Of a stretch of 64,000 nucleotides of DNA, positions 34,489 to 46,479 are shown in pieces; within the stretch, counting starts at the first letter, position 1, and every line of letters begins with the position of its first letter. The notes below the pieces were generated by a model. It was not told the DNA's origin. It did no database searches and was given only the letters and a program-made list of their open reading frames with translations. Made by a program: the position numbers and the translations under genes. This DNA is from Aaosphaeria pasadenensis (Eukaryota > Ascomycota > Dothideomycetes > Pleosporales). The DNA is taken from NCBI GenBank assembly GCA_022813625.1, contig JAKLMB010000005.1, positions 1,240,001 to 1,304,000 on the forward strand. The letters run 5' to 3'.

Positions 34489-36382
34489 ATGAGATTTCTA
34501 TCAATTGCAGGAACTTTGCTATGCGCAACCTCTGCCTTGGCGGGTAGTTCGTTACACAAACACAAAGTCTTCAACAAGGCCAGGCCGGTAGTAGAGAAGC
34601 GCGAGGCAAGCCAGGCATTCAAGTCCCCAGAGCTCCAGAAACGAGCATCCCGTTTTCTCACAGAGAAAACCAAGGGTAAGACCAGAGGTATCTAATTCTA
34701 AGCGCTATGTACTAAAAGAATCCTAGAATTTGCTGTCAATGGTACTGGCATTCCTGAGGTCCCCTTCGATGTTGGAGAGTCATATGCCGGATTGCTGCCC
34801 ATCTCTGACGACCCAGACGAGACCCGTAAACTTTTCTTCTGGTAAATGACACCCAGTAGTAGGACATGCGCAATCGATGGCTAATTGACTATAGGTTCTT
34901 CCCAACTACCAACCCTGACCCTCAAGATGAGATCGTCATATGGTAAGCCATCCATGTAAATGAGCTATTCGCACAAATATCTAACTCCGCTTAAGGTTGA
35001 ATGGCGGCCCTGGATGCAGTTCATTGAGTGGTTTTATCACCGAGAATGGCCCTTTCACCTGGGAAGCCGGCACATTGGCTCCAGTCCAGAACCCTTATAG
35101 CTGGACGAACTTGACCAACATGATCTGGATCGAGCAGCCCATCGGTGTAGGATATACCCAGGGAACTCCTAACATCACGGATGAGGTTGAGCTAGCCACT
35201 GAGTTCCGTGGGTTCTGGAAGTCTTTCTTTGACACTTTCGAGCTTCACAACTGGAAGACCTACGTGACGGGCGAGTCCTATGCTGGGTACTACGTCCCCT
35301 ACATTGCCGATGGATTCATTCAGCAGAATGACACCGAGTACTTCAATCTCGCTGGCATCTCTATTAATGATCCAATCATTGGAGATGATACTGTGCAGCA
35401 ACAAGGTAAGAAACGTGGGACCTCATATAGTGCGAGTACACCCGCTAACCCTGGTCTAGTCGTTGTCCTCCCCTATGTGGAGTACTGGAACAACCTCATG
35501 TATTTGAATGAGACCTTCCTTGACCAGATTCGCAAGCGGAATGAGGAGTGCAACTACACCTCCTACTGGGACACCTACTTCAAGTTTCCTCCACCATCGG
35601 GCCCTTTCCCCGTTCTACCTGACCCCTACGAGACCGATGACCTGACCTGCAGCCAACTCGACACCGTCTACTCTGCAGCTCTCGAAGTCAACCCTTGCTT
35701 CAACATCTACCACATCACCGAGACCTGCCCCCATCCCTTCTCCCAGCTCGGCATAGTAAACACAGGAGACTACAGCCCCCCGAATGCAAAGATCTACTTC
35801 AACCGCACCGACGTGCAGGAAGCCCTCCACGCCGTCGTCGGCACCAACTGGCTCCAATGCTCCGACATCAACGTCTTCGGTAACGGTAACGGCTCCTCCA
35901 ACGCACAAGACGCCTCTGTCGGCCCCGCCAACAACGGCGTCCTCCAGCGCGTCATTGAATACACCAACAACACCATCATCGGCTCCGGCGACCTCGACTT
36001 TCTCCTCAGCACTAACGGCACCCTCCTCGCCATCCAAAACATGACCTGGAACGGCGCCCAGGGCCTCCAGGAGTACCCTAGCAAGCGCCTCTACGCCCCC
36101 TACCACCCCGAGTACAACGGCGGCGCCCTCGCTGGCTCCGGCGTCCAGGGCTCTTGGAGCCATGAGCGTGGACTCACTTTCTACACTGCCCAGCTCGCTG
36201 GCCATGAGTTGCCTGGCTACACTCCCGGCGTCGCGTTCAGGATGCTTGAGATCTTGCTCGGAAAGGTCGACGACTTTAGCAGCACTGAGGGGTTCACGAC
36301 CCAGAAGGGAAACTTCACGGGAACTGGTATCATTTACAAGAGGGAGACTGAGAGCTCCATTGAGGTGGAGTCGCTGATCTAG
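34489..36382 (+). CDS. Secreted serine carboxypeptidase (S10)
   Basis: A lysosomal/secreted-type carboxypeptidase that removes C-terminal residues. Five exons: 34489-34675, 34727-34841, 34895-34942, 34996-35405 and 35460-36382, giving 560 aa. A signal peptide (MRFLSIAGTLLCATSALA) is followed by a basic propeptide. WLNGGPGCSSLSG is the substrate-binding loop, rebuilt across intron 3. GESYAGYY carries the catalytic Ser, GDLDFLLSTNGT the Asp and AGHELPGYTP the His. Many N-glycosylation sequons are visible. Intron 4 (35406-35459) is 54 nt without a stop, so it could be read through as 18 extra residues. Its donor GTAAGA, GCTAAC branch and CTAG acceptor argue for removal. The 3' half has strong C/G third-position bias. 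Confidence 0.93.
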
Positions 36383-36585
36383 GAGAAGATTGATGGTGGA
36401 TCTTACATTGTTTATGAATATTTATTGAGAATATATGATATGATCACTAAATCTTGTCATTTGTCACATGTACTGGTTTCAATGCACTAATACGCGTGAT
36501 CATGAGTGGGCCAAGTCGCGATACCTGCATATCAAATTAGCAGCGACCATTCCCAAGCTCTTGCAACAAATCCCGCCATGCCAAC

Positions 36586-38208
36586 TTACTCCCCAAAAGG
36601 CGTGAACTTCTCCAACACCCCCTCCGCTTCCTTCGAGTCCCTCAGCAACACCTCCCTATGCGCCTCACTCCTAATCGTGATATCGCACTCAAACTTCTGC
36701 GGCCTAATATTAAACCCCTCCGTATACTTAAACGTATCATACACCACCCCCTTCCTCGGCGCCACATCAAACGCCCACAAAATCTTCGCCAGCGCAATGA
36801 ACAAACTATTCGCCGCCAAATCCGCCCCCGGACAAATCCTCCTCCCCCACCCGAACGACGAATGTCCCGCCTTCGCAGGGTGCGCGCGGCCAGACAGCGG
36901 CGTAGGGTTCTTCGCGCGCTCCGCCATCGCAGAGTCCAGGAAGCGCGTGGGGTCGAAGTGGTGCGGGTTCGGGTAGTACTCTTCGTTGAGGTTGATGGCC
37001 CAGGAGTTGCCGAGGATGGTCGTGCCGGATGGGATGTAGTAGCCCTCGTAGTGGTCGTCTTCGGTAGAGGCGTGCGGTGTGCCGCCGAGCACGGCGACGG
37101 GGCGCCAGCGGAGGACTTCCTTGGCGAGAGCGCGGATGTAGGGGAGGTGCGGCTCGTCGTCGAAGGTTGGGGAGCGGGAGGATCCGATTACGGAGTCGAG
37201 TTCTGCGTGGGCGGCTGCGAGAGTCGAGGGGTGGGTTACCAGGGCTAGGAAGGCGCTGCAGAGGGTGGAGGCGGTTGTGTCGGAGCCGGCGCCGAAGAGG
37301 GAGGCCGGGATGTAGCTGAAGTCGCGGTCGGAGAGGGGGATGTGTTCTTTTTCCCGGAGCTCGAGGAGCAGTTTGCAGAGGGAGTCTGGGATGTCGTCGC
37401 CTCGAGTCCTGGCTCGGGCGAGGTCGGAGCGTACGACGTCTACGAGGGCCATGTTTGCGGTCGCCTCCTCGCGGCCGTGGGCTTTGATATCGGCCTTCCA
37501 TGGGGCAAGTACGTCGGGAATGTACTTCAAGAAAGGCCAGGATTCGACCATATATCTTCCGGGGACATTAAGTGAGGCTGCATATGTCATGAACTTGAAT
37601 CGATCACGAATGACCTCTGCGTTCAATGAATCGATACGGTGCCCATATGCAACGGAGAAAACGATACTGGAGGTGTATCGTTCAAGCAATTTCTCCCAAT
37701 CAGCAGGTCTGTCCAACAAGTGTTGGCATAGGCGGGATGCTTCCGCTGTCTGGGCTGGTTTATACATTCTCAATGCTTTTGGGGTCATCGCTTGATGAAG
37801 CAGTTTCCTTCGAGTGCTCCATTGCTTGCCGTATGGTTGCACAAGGATGCTAGCACCATCCCAAAGAATCTCGCCCATTGCCACCATACGCGGCCGTGAC
37901 GAGTACTTGGTGCTTCGTTTCTCCAAAAGCTCTTGCGCAATGACCGGATCCGATAGGACTATGGTCGGCTTTCTTCCTATCCAGATTGTGAAGATAGGGC
38001 CGTATTTCTTTGACCAGTCTTGGAACTGGATCCATGGTGACTTTTGCGGAAGCTGGAATTTGTTGCCTACGAAGGGGAGAGGAGTTGGGCCAGGGGGCAT
38101 TCGCATCCAAACCCAGATATCATGGAGCAGTGTTACGACTGGAATCACGAGGATCAGCGAAAGCCAGGCATAAGGTGGCCATGAGGCGAACGCCGATGTA
38201 ATCGCCAT
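36586..38208 (-). CDS. Cytochrome P450 monooxygenase, intronless
   Basis: A full-length microsomal P450 of 540 aa in a single exon. The N-terminal anchor AWLSLILVIPVVTLL is followed by the proline hinge MPPGPTPLPFVG. The I-helix reads GAGSDTTAS, the oxygen-activating site. KEVLRWRP is ExxR. FDPTRFL and the heme loop FGWGRRICPG with the cysteine ligand follow. It resembles the fungal P450 group with many secondary-metabolite oxygenases (similar to O-methylsterigmatocystin oxidoreductase-type proteins). The substrate cannot be read from sequence. The gene is head-to-head with the FAD monooxygenase at 39069. Its region is GC-rich at third positions and carries long antisense frames that are artefacts. 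Being intronless, it differs from the other P450s in the window. Confidence 0.95.
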   Translation of the reverse strand: MAITSAFASWPPYAWLSLILVIPVVTLLHDIWVWMRMPPGPTPLPFVGNKFQLPQKSPWIQFQDWSKKYGPIFTIWIGRKPTIVLSDPVIAQELLEKRSTKYSSRPRMVAMGEILWDGASILVQPYGKQWSTRRKLLHQAMTPKALRMYKPAQTAEASRLCQHLLDRPADWEKLLERYTSSIVFSVAYGHRIDSLNAEVIRDRFKFMTYAASLNVPGRYMVESWPFLKYIPDVLAPWKADIKAHGREEATANMALVDVVRSDLARARTRGDDIPDSLCKLLLELREKEHIPLSDRDFSYIPASLFGAGSDTTASTLCSAFLALVTHPSTLAAAHAELDSVIGSSRSPTFDDEPHLPYIRALAKEVLRWRPVAVLGGTPHASTEDDHYEGYYIPSGTTILGNSWAINLNEEYYPNPHHFDPTRFLDSAMAERAKNPTPLSGRAHPAKAGHSSFGWGRRICPGADLAANSLFIALAKILWAFDVAPRKGVVYDTFKYTEGFNIRPQKFECDITIRSEAHREVLLRDSKEAEGVLEKFTPFGE

Positions 38209-39068
38209 GTCAACAACTAGCTTTACAGAAAAGATTGAAAGGACGAGTAAAGTTCCAGCGTGTTGGAAGGGGAATCACGTTGGATTTGTTATCGAAGGAG
38301 TGAGGAAAAAGGCGTCAGTAGTCGGATTATCGACCCTTCGGCAGTTGTTCAAGACCCGCTTGTAAGCCTAGTCATAGGTCTTATCCACGAGGTCAAGCTT
38401 TCGTAGTGGGAGTTGATGTGGGGTTGGCGTTGTCGTCTGAGAACGGCAATCATCCTCCAGCCGTCTTGCTGCTGGTCATTCGGGAAAAGGCATCGGCTGT
38501 CGAGGGAGAAATCCTGACGGGAATTGGAGAGCAAGACAATACTCAAGTATCTGTTCCAGGGGAATAATGCTTGAGGGATTGGCGTCACAATAGGTGTCTA
38601 GGTAGGTTCGAGTATGGGTTCTTATGCTTCGAATTTGGGGGGTCGTGGTTGGTCAAACCCCGGGTGGCGGGATGAATTCGGCGCCGAACCAACCGAGGTG
38701 GAAGCGCAACGTGGGAGGAGGTGGGAGGGCCATGGAAGCGACAATCCTGGGGTAGCGGGGCAATTCACCTGGAGGGGATCCCACTCCCCACAAGCAAGGT
38801 ACGAGTGGGAGAGCAATGGCTACCTCAGATACATCTTATATCTGACCTCAGCGCTCCTCATGATGGAACTCAGACACAGAATAACCAGATTTGGGCGGAT
38901 CATTCTTCCCTGCGTCCGGTATATTGTCCTCAATATTTAACGACCTGGTCTGCTACGACACAATATAAATAAATACTTGTTAATCACGCAACTCGTTATA
39001 TCACTTGTCATATACCCGGTCGTGACCTCCTCACATTTCAAGGTTTACTGTCATTTTTCTTCTCGAAA
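38209..39068. other. Divergent promoter region between P450 and FAD monooxygenase
   Basis: 860 nt between two start codons facing outward. Short frames inside (38614-38972) show no domain. Confidence 0.5.
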
Positions 39069-40399
39069 ATGACAGACACAAAGCCCCTCTCCGATGTTCG
39101 AGTTCTGATAGTTGGCGCTGGCTTCGCCGGCCTGACAGCCGCCATTGAAACCCGAAAGCGAGGCGCATCAGTCATTGTCTTCGATGGAAATAAAGAGCGG
39201 AGACAGCTCGGCGACATCATCTCATTTGGCTCCAATTCAGGCCGCATATTTAGAAGCTGGCCTGGTGTCGAGGAGAAATTGGACCCGATCTGCCATCACA
39301 GTGATGGCCTCGAGTTCCGCGCTTTCGATGATGAGTTTCTGACGAAGCAGATCTGGGATTCCGAGGCCAACTGGGGGAAGCGCTTCAATGGTCACAGGGG
39401 TGAAATCCACGAAGCTGTATGGGACCATGCCGTCGATCTGGGTGTGGAGATCAGGTTATCATCTAAAGTGTCAGAGTATTTTGAGACTGATGATGAGGCT
39501 GGTGTCATAGTGAACGGAGAGCGCTTTGCTGGAGACGTAGTCTTAGCGGGTGATGGTGTAAGAAGTACGGCAAGAACGATAGTCCTTGGGTTCGAGGACA
39601 AACCGAAGAGCAGCGGCTATGCTGTGTACCGGGCATGGATGGGTACCGAGGGACTGAAAGCCAATCCATTGACTGCATGGTTGGCAGACCCGACTATTGA
39701 CCACCACGTGGGCTGGTTGGGACCCGATGTCCATTTCCTGGTAGCTACGCTCCAGAATGGAACGGCTTGTAGTTGGGTTTTGACACATAAGGTAATGTAA
39801 TTTCGTGTAGTCGTCAAGTACAAGCTAACAGCCCGCAGGATGAAGCTGATGTGGAAGAAAGCTGGAACGCTCCGGGCGACATAGATGAAGCTGTCAAGTC
39901 TGTAGAAAATTGGGCCCCTATCGTGCACGCTATCATCCGTGCCACACCCCAAGACAAACTGATAGATTGGAAACTCGTCTTCCGCGACCCTCTACCAACC
40001 TGGATCAGCCCCAAGCGCCGAATAGCTCTCATGGGCGATGCAGCCCATCCATTTCTTCCGACCTCCATCCAGGGTGCTTCTCAGTCTATGGAAGACGGGG
40101 TTACTGCCGCCATATGCCTTGAGCTTGCCGGAAAGGCGAATATTCCCGATGCTATCCGTGCGTACGAGAAGTTGAGATACCCGAGAGTGCTTGCTACGCA
40201 GCGGACTGGTATCACGAACCGAGACAATTGGCACAAAGCGGATTTCGACCTAGTGAAGAAGAACCCAGAGGTTGTCAAACTGCCCCGACATGAGTGGGTG
40301 CTAAACTTCGATGTGTATAAAAACACCTACGACAATTACGAGAAGACGGTAGAAGAGCTGAGGGCCGACCCGGATTGGAAGCCAGACACTACTTTATAG
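39069..40399 (+). CDS. FAD-dependent aromatic monooxygenase (salicylate hydroxylase-like)
   Basis: A single-component flavoprotein monooxygenase of 427 aa. Exons are 39069-39791 and 39839-40399. The 47-nt intron has a GTAATG donor, CTAAC branch and CGCAG acceptor. VLIVGAGFAGLTAAIE binds the ADP part of FAD near the N-terminus. VVLAGDGVRSTAR is the DG motif for both FAD and NADPH, and IALMGDAAHPFLPTSIQG is the GD motif for the ribityl chain. The order and spacing match group A hydroxylases such as salicylate and kynurenine 3-hydroxylases, and fungal secondary-metabolite FMOs. There is no signal peptide or membrane segment. The divergent P450 partner suggests that the two enzymes may oxidise the same substrate class, which is inference. 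Confidence 0.93.
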
Positions 40400-40841
40400 T
40401 TGTAAGGCCCAAACACTTAACTCGTTCGTAGCTAAATATTCACATATTTCTCCACAAGTATTGCTAGCCTTCCATTCCACCCACTCACAACTCAATCACA
40501 CAGCTAACGACCTTCGATATCTCCACTTACGCACTTAGAGAACCTACGTCTACTACGGGTGGTTGTTCATTATTGCTACCATACATAAATCACGGAATAA
40601 CTGTATCGATCAACGAATGCCTCCACAGCAGTTTCGTGTTAAAGAAGCGTTTCCGCTTAAAGCGTGCCGTTTCCTTCACCTTCACCGCCCAGTTTGACCG
40701 CCAGGCCGTCTCATCTTCACCTTCACTAGTCCCTTCACTGAACAAGTTCTCTTCTCTGAACTCAACTATATCATTTGGGCGTTCTCAGACACCAGAGCAA
40801 CAATCTCTATTTCCTCATACTCGAATCAGAAAGCAGCAATT
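40400..40841. other. Intergenic, pyrimidine-rich leader
   Basis: 440 nt. The last part is rich in C and T and is probably the leader of the gene at 40842. Frames here overlap that gene out of frame. Confidence 0.45.
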
Positions 40842-41639
40842 ATGGAGGTCAAAGACATGGAATTCATGCGTACGTTACACATAAAGCAAGAAGCAACGAG
40901 GAAACCAGCGGTTCTGATTACTACAGGCATTCTACCCAAGTTTTTCACAATCACAGAAGAGACGGAACGTTTAGCAAAGGCCAGCACCATAACAGAAGAA
41001 GATCCCCAAAAATATTTCGCCCACTTTCTGTCCTGGCTGTCCGATCCTCAACCCGTGAATACGCCGCCGAAGACAAATTTCAACAAGATTTGCGTTCAAA
41101 TTGAGAGATTTCGCGTCGAGTACAGTAGTACCAGTGGGCTTTCAGATATTGAGCTCTTCTACCACGCGAAACCCATCAAAAGCCCGCGTTATGTCGGAAT
41201 TGACATCAAAGCTACGACTGACAATGTTATGGAATTCTTGAAAGCGGGGATCCTCACGGCGAGAGTCAAGGATGGGGTCCTCGCCACCTGCATCATAGTC
41301 AAAGATGCCAACAAAGCGCAGGAGTATGTGGATATTGGTCTGCAGCTTACACTGCAAGATCTCAGCCTTTCACCTCTGAACCTAGAGGATGCTGTCAAGG
41401 ACTATTCTCGTATCCTGGAACTCGTAGCACCAAATGACAAGGCACTTCTCACTATGGACCGTATCACGTCCGAACTTGATAAGGATCAGTCTCCATGGAG
41501 CAAGTGGTTTTATGAGCGCGAGCGTTTCAGGCTCCAGGTGCTGAAGAGGGCTCGGGAGGTGGTCATTGACCAAGCTCTTCAGGAGCAGCGCTCTGAACTA
41601 CTGGGAAGGAAGCGACGAAGGAGTATCTTTGTCTACTAG
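40842..41639 (+). CDS. Hypothetical protein, 265 aa, no recognised domain
   Basis: An intronless frame from an ATG. I do not recognise the family. It has mixed alpha/beta character without signal peptide or membrane segment. The middle contains alternating hydrophobic runs (TARVKDGVLATCIIVKDA). The C-terminus is strongly charged and probably helical, from WSKWFYERERFRLQVLKRA to LLGRKRRRS, which could be a nuclear localisation signal. It lies between the FAD monooxygenase and a P450. Codon use looks like its neighbours. Size and ordered composition support a real protein. Confidence 0.6.
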   Translation: MEVKDMEFMRTLHIKQEATRKPAVLITTGILPKFFTITEETERLAKASTITEEDPQKYFAHFLSWLSDPQPVNTPPKTNFNKICVQIERFRVEYSSTSGLSDIELFYHAKPIKSPRYVGIDIKATTDNVMEFLKAGILTARVKDGVLATCIIVKDANKAQEYVDIGLQLTLQDLSLSPLNLEDAVKDYSRILELVAPNDKALLTMDRITSELDKDQSPWSKWFYERERFRLQVLKRAREVVIDQALQEQRSELLGRKRRRSIFVY

Positions 41640-41891
41640 GTGTGCAGATATGCACACACATTGATGGCAAAAATGAAGGCCAGCCACATTTCAGATACGA
41701 CAAGTTCTGGGTTTTAAGTCATTTAACATGGTATGATAGGGATGACAAAAGAACATCCACAATTTAGCATGGCGCTGGTTGTTTCTCTCACCCTCCTTCT
41801 CAGATACTTTGAACATGCGAGCTTTTACGACCTATGTGCCAAATCTATCATAATTAAGTGACCTCACATATCCTTTCTTGTAAATACCCCT

Positions 41892-43669
41892 CTACCTCCT
41901 CACCCATCTCAACCCAATACTCTCAGGTGCCTCCATCTCATGCAACATATGTCCCTCATGATCAATCACCAGACTCTCCCTCCAAGCCCTCTCCGTCGCC
42001 TCTCTCGGACTCTCTCCACCCTCACACACAACATCGAGCTTCCAATCCCGAAACATCACCGCCAACACCGCTGCGATTTCCGCCTGCGAGAACCTCTTCC
42101 CAGGACAGACACGCTGGCCCCACGCCCACGGCAAAAAATGTTCCGAAGTATCGGGCGCCAGCACCTCGTCTTCGAAAGTCGCCGTCTTACCTTCAAGCCC
42201 TGGGGTGCTGATGAAGCGCGAGGGGTTCCAAGTCATGGCGGATGAGCCCCAGTATCGGGGGAGAGTGTGGAGGGCGGGGAGAGAGCAGTGAACTGATGTT
42301 CCCGCTGGAATTGTGTACGTTTTGTCGTTGACTTTGATGGGTTGTGGGGTGTTGTTTACGGTCTTGACGAGTTGGGATAGCGGGTGGCAGATCCGTAGAG
42401 ACTCCATCTGTCGAATGTGTTAGTCGCGTGGTTGGTGAATACATGTGAGTGGATAAAGTGACTGACAATGACAGCTTGGCATCGTTTTAACTTGAAGAAT
42501 GAGTCGTATGTCCATGCGTGGGGATCGCTCCCAGAGAGATAGTGGTTGAGTTCCTCAGAGATCCAGTCTTGCGTGTCTGGGTTCGCGGCCATGTGAATCA
42601 GAATGTTGGTGAGGCCAACGGCCGTGGTGTCATTTCCAGCGAATGCGTACACGAAAAGGTTACTTATGATTTCCGTCTCGGTCAATGTCATATTCCTTAC
42701 GTTCTTGTCAGGCCCATCGACCTGGACCTCGTTGCACGCTCGAACTAATCGGGCCACGAGATTGTCTCGGTCAGGCTTCTTTTCGGCGATGTAGGCTCGT
42801 TCCTCGTTCATCAAGGTCAAAATGTAAGACCGGAACGTAGCCACTGCGGCAGAAGCTCGTTTGAATGATTTCGGGGTCCACCATGCTTTCAGGCCCTCCT
42901 CTCCAAAGACTAGAATTTGGATAACGGATATCAGGATAACTCCCAGGGAATCACGATACTGGTATGATTGATCATCGGAACGCTTGTTAGCATCCACTTT
43001 GCCGTACCCCTCGAAAGGGTAGGGCTGATCAAATAGAGCCGCAGCCAGGACGTTGAGCGTAAAGATCTTTGTATCGTCATGCACAGTCCTAATAGCCTTC
43101 CCACCTTCCTGCTCAACCAACCAATAATCCAACATTCCCTTCGCTTGCGCCAGCGACTGAACCCAGACGAGTTCGTTATTCTTCTCCGTGAACGTAACCG
43201 CCGTCATCTTTCGATGGCGCTGCCACTCCTGGTCATCGGTCGTCGCCAAATTCTTTCCATACACATTGATAACAGCGAATTCCTCCATGTTCCGCCGGAA
43301 ATCCGTCCTCCGCTGTAGAATGTCATATATCGTCTCCGCGTTAGCCACGCAGAGCTGCAACCCCCCTGGATGCGCCACGAGAAACATTTCCCCATGCTCT
43401 TCGTGTATAGTCGCACGCTCATTTGCCTCCCATCCGAACGGGTAGATGCGTCTCAGACGATCTGTCGCTAAGCCGAACCGCTGCAAGAACTTCACAATCG
43501 ATGTTCCGTACAGCAGCCAGAAGGGATTGATCGGTGCTACCCATCGTGTTATGTACGGAATGCCTGACGCCTTTGCGATTGCACAGTTCCTTGCGAGACA
43601 TTGTGCCGACCAGAGGAAGAATCCAATTGGGAGGGCGAGAATCGTGAACGCGATGGCTAGGAAAGCCAT
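41892..43669 (-). CDS. Cytochrome P450 monooxygenase
   Basis: A microsomal P450 of 572 aa in two exons, 43669-42467 and 42407-41892. The frame continues upstream to a GTG at 43690, but the ATG at 43669 (MAFLAIAFTILALPIGFFLW anchor) is the natural start. The I-helix reads FAGNDTTAVG. The 59-nt intron falls just before the ExxR helix, which is ESLR in exon 2. The heme loop is FLPWAWGQRVCPGKRFS. The intron donor is GTCAGT, slightly unusual, with a CGACAG acceptor. An AWGQRVCPG-type heme loop with a long N-terminal domain fits the CYP3/CYP5 clan, which includes fungal secondary-metabolite P450s. Substrate unknown. Confidence 0.93.
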
Positions 43670-46479
43670 GTTGAAAAATCTCTTATCCACGGGCTTTTGT
43701 CATTTGGGAACGCGTTTTTGTTGTAATCACTCGTATGCGCGCCACAAATGGGCTATCGCACGATAGAGCATTGGAGATTCCGTGATGGTCAGCGCTAAGC
43801 TCGCCGGGCCTTCGTTAGGACAGGCTTGTCGCGTGTAGGCGACCTGCGCCGCAAATCCCACTGGTAATCAAACACCTGGGACCTAATTGGTCGGGAGATT
43901 CGATGTCGAACTTCATCTCGAACTTGATTGTGGAATTGGAGGATCATGTATGTCTCGCCATTTCGGATGAGGGGTACAGACCCAATTTGCAGTGATGTTT
44001 AAACATTGTGGCGTAAAGGCACCTCTACAGTAGGTGAATTGATAAGCACGACCTGCAATTGGTTGATGGGTAGATTGGATAGTAGGTTGCAAACGTTGAT
44101 ATTTCTTAGGGAGTTAGTAGAGTAGGGAATCCTCCAAACTCTTTTATGATTCCCTAATCTATCTACCTAATTATCGATATTAATCCTCCGAGCGCCGCCC
44201 CCCTGAACCCCGTGACCTCTGAATAGCCTCACTTAATGCCACCAAGGCCCAATTCAAGACCCCCTTGCTTGGTTCGTTTTTTCTTTGCAGAAACAAAATG
44301 GTCTTGTCTCGCCCATCTAGGGCTGAGAGCCCGTTTCATACAACTGCCAAAAACACAATTTCAACATATAACCTGAACAATGATCCTCGGCCAAAAGGTC
44401 AGTTTCCAAACCATGTAACTACGCGCGATCTTGTTTAGCGATTTGCGGTGTGCCGATTTCGATCCTGTCACAGCTGACCCTGAGGCGAGGACGATTCCAT
44501 AGCTCAGAATGCTCCAACATATCCATCCAAATCTCTAAGAGCAGGACGAAATCCCGTCTTTTCTATCGTATCGTTTATCTTTAATTGGAGATAGTCATAC
44601 GCTGCACCACTTCCCTCTCAATACCAACAGCAGCATTTCCGCCCCCAGCAACGGCAACGTGCTTCGCCCCCAACAATTCATAAACTTTGCCGCGTCTCGC
44701 CCCAGCCCCTATTGTAACTTTTTGTTTGTTCTACAGATAGTGTAACTCCGAAAAATGGCTCACGTCAATGAGTACATCGTCCTTGATGTTTGCGGAGCCC
44801 GCAGTCGGCCAATGTCGACTACTGCGAATAGCGAACAGCTCAACTGACCCGGCACTCCTCGCGTCTTGGGATTTTCTTTTCGTTGATCGACCTCACGTGT
44901 TCAAATTCCAATAGCACTGCTGAGCTGGTTTGTTGTCTCGGGGCGAAAGATGCACGATGGTACTTTATCACATTCTTGGGTGGCCTAATACGTGTTCATG
45001 AATTTCGCAAAAGCGTCACTATCGGCCCATCGGCCAGCGGAATTGTACTAGCAGGCAAGGCTGATAGGAGGCGCTTGACAAGTCGTCTAGCAGCTTTCGA
45101 CAAAGATTGTGTTGGATTGAGCTGGAGATGCCATGTTGCAAAAGAAAGGATGGGGATAGTAATGATAATCGTCGTTCTGATTGAGAAAGAGGACGATTGG
45201 AATGTCTATAGTCGATTAAAGTGCAGCAGCAATTCATAAGAGAATAGAATTAATGTTCAACTGTGGTAGGATCAAAGACCAAATGTCCATCTAAGCCTTT
45301 GAGTGTTACCACATGTGATTGCTTCTGTCAACCGCCACCAATGGCATGACGAGCTGGTTGTGCTGACAGGTATGCGACAAAAAGGTTCCGAAGGATGCAA
45401 TGCTAGGAGATTTCTCCGATTACGCGTTTTTATAGTTGGACGCCTATCAATTGGGCCCAACGCATAATGACAGCTAGGAAGCTTCCATTATCTGTGACCA
45501 CCCTGTAATTCAGCTCTTCTCCAGAATCTGTAACTAATTCCATAGCTGTAAGAGCTTGTAGAAGTGCATTCGACGGATGGCTTTCTGTAATAATGAATGG
45601 CCTTGGAGCGTCCAACCGAGATGCTCGCTTGCAAGGATTTAGATGGAGCTTGCACAAGCGATGTTGAGGCTAGGGAGGGGAATTATTCCGTACAGGTGGC
45701 CCAAGTGAAGATCGCTGCATTGACTTGGTCGCGAAACGGCAGCCAGATCGGAAGGTTAACGACGACAGTGTTTACCCATTGATCGTGGTCTGGAACGCGC
45801 ATAGGCAGCCCGGGCCGGGTGTATCTAGTAGGATTTGAGTGGGCGGCTGAGACTGACAACTGCCAGTTCGCAAGTTGAATACAGGACTAAGATCCTGCCC
45901 AAGCAACATCGACCCTTCGTCTTCGGGGAACGTTCACGATCGATACGTGTCTGATTGAATTGGAAGCAAAAGCAATAGTGTTGGTGGATTCCGATACTAG
46001 CGGTAGCACGTGACCATCGATCGCTACGTAAACGGAGAGTTTTAGGACGGATGGGCAAGATCCGGTCGTCACAAACCCGCGTCACTTTCCAACCGTCATC
46101 TATTGTTGTGCACCGCCAATGGCAATGGGTTGTCCTTAGTGGCTTTTGCGAAAGACCAGGTGTAGACTCCTCCATATTGTAACCGACAGCTTCCAGCTAG
46201 GGCAAAGTGCGCCGGCTCGAACGCTCGTACGCACTATGTTTCGGCAAGCCAACAACCGCCACTATGTATGGCCCGCCTCGTAGCTCCACAGAGAGCTTTG
46301 GCGTTGAAGCAGGGAGGGTTTACTAGGGCTAGCGATTTAAGAAGGCGCGAATGTCGCATTGGGAATTGCCGCTACAAATATGACACTTTCACCTTGATGC
46401 CCGCATCGGTTCAAATGGGAGTCAACCCCTCGATCTTCCCTTCATCCTAAATTCCACCGTTCATGTACTACAGTCCATT
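43670..46479. other. Divergent spacer between two P450 genes, no gene supported
   Basis: 2.8 kb without a supported gene. It holds a 9-bp inverted repeat at 44123-44156 and a 118-codon frame (44883-45239) with no domain. I looked for spliced small genes and found none. A 30-codon frame starting MAHVNEYIVL at 44756 may be only chance. Confidence 0.45.
44123..44156. repeat. 9-bp perfect inverted repeat (hairpin)
   Basis: TAGGGAATC at 44123-44131 and its exact complement GATTCCCTA at 44148-44156, with a 16-nt loop. It lies in the P450-P450 spacer. It could be a cruciform or terminator-like element or a small MITE remnant, but no flanking duplication is obvious. Confidence 0.5.

Noticed and set aside
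35615..36205. 196-codon minus-strand frame over the S10 gene
   Set aside because: It is antisense to a strongly C/G-third-position-biased exon, with repetitive Val/Gly/Glu composition and no motif.
36658..37501. Arg/Pro-rich frames overlapping the P450 at 36586-38208
   Set aside because: Shadow frames of GC-rich coding sequence. The P450 has all family motifs in its own frame.
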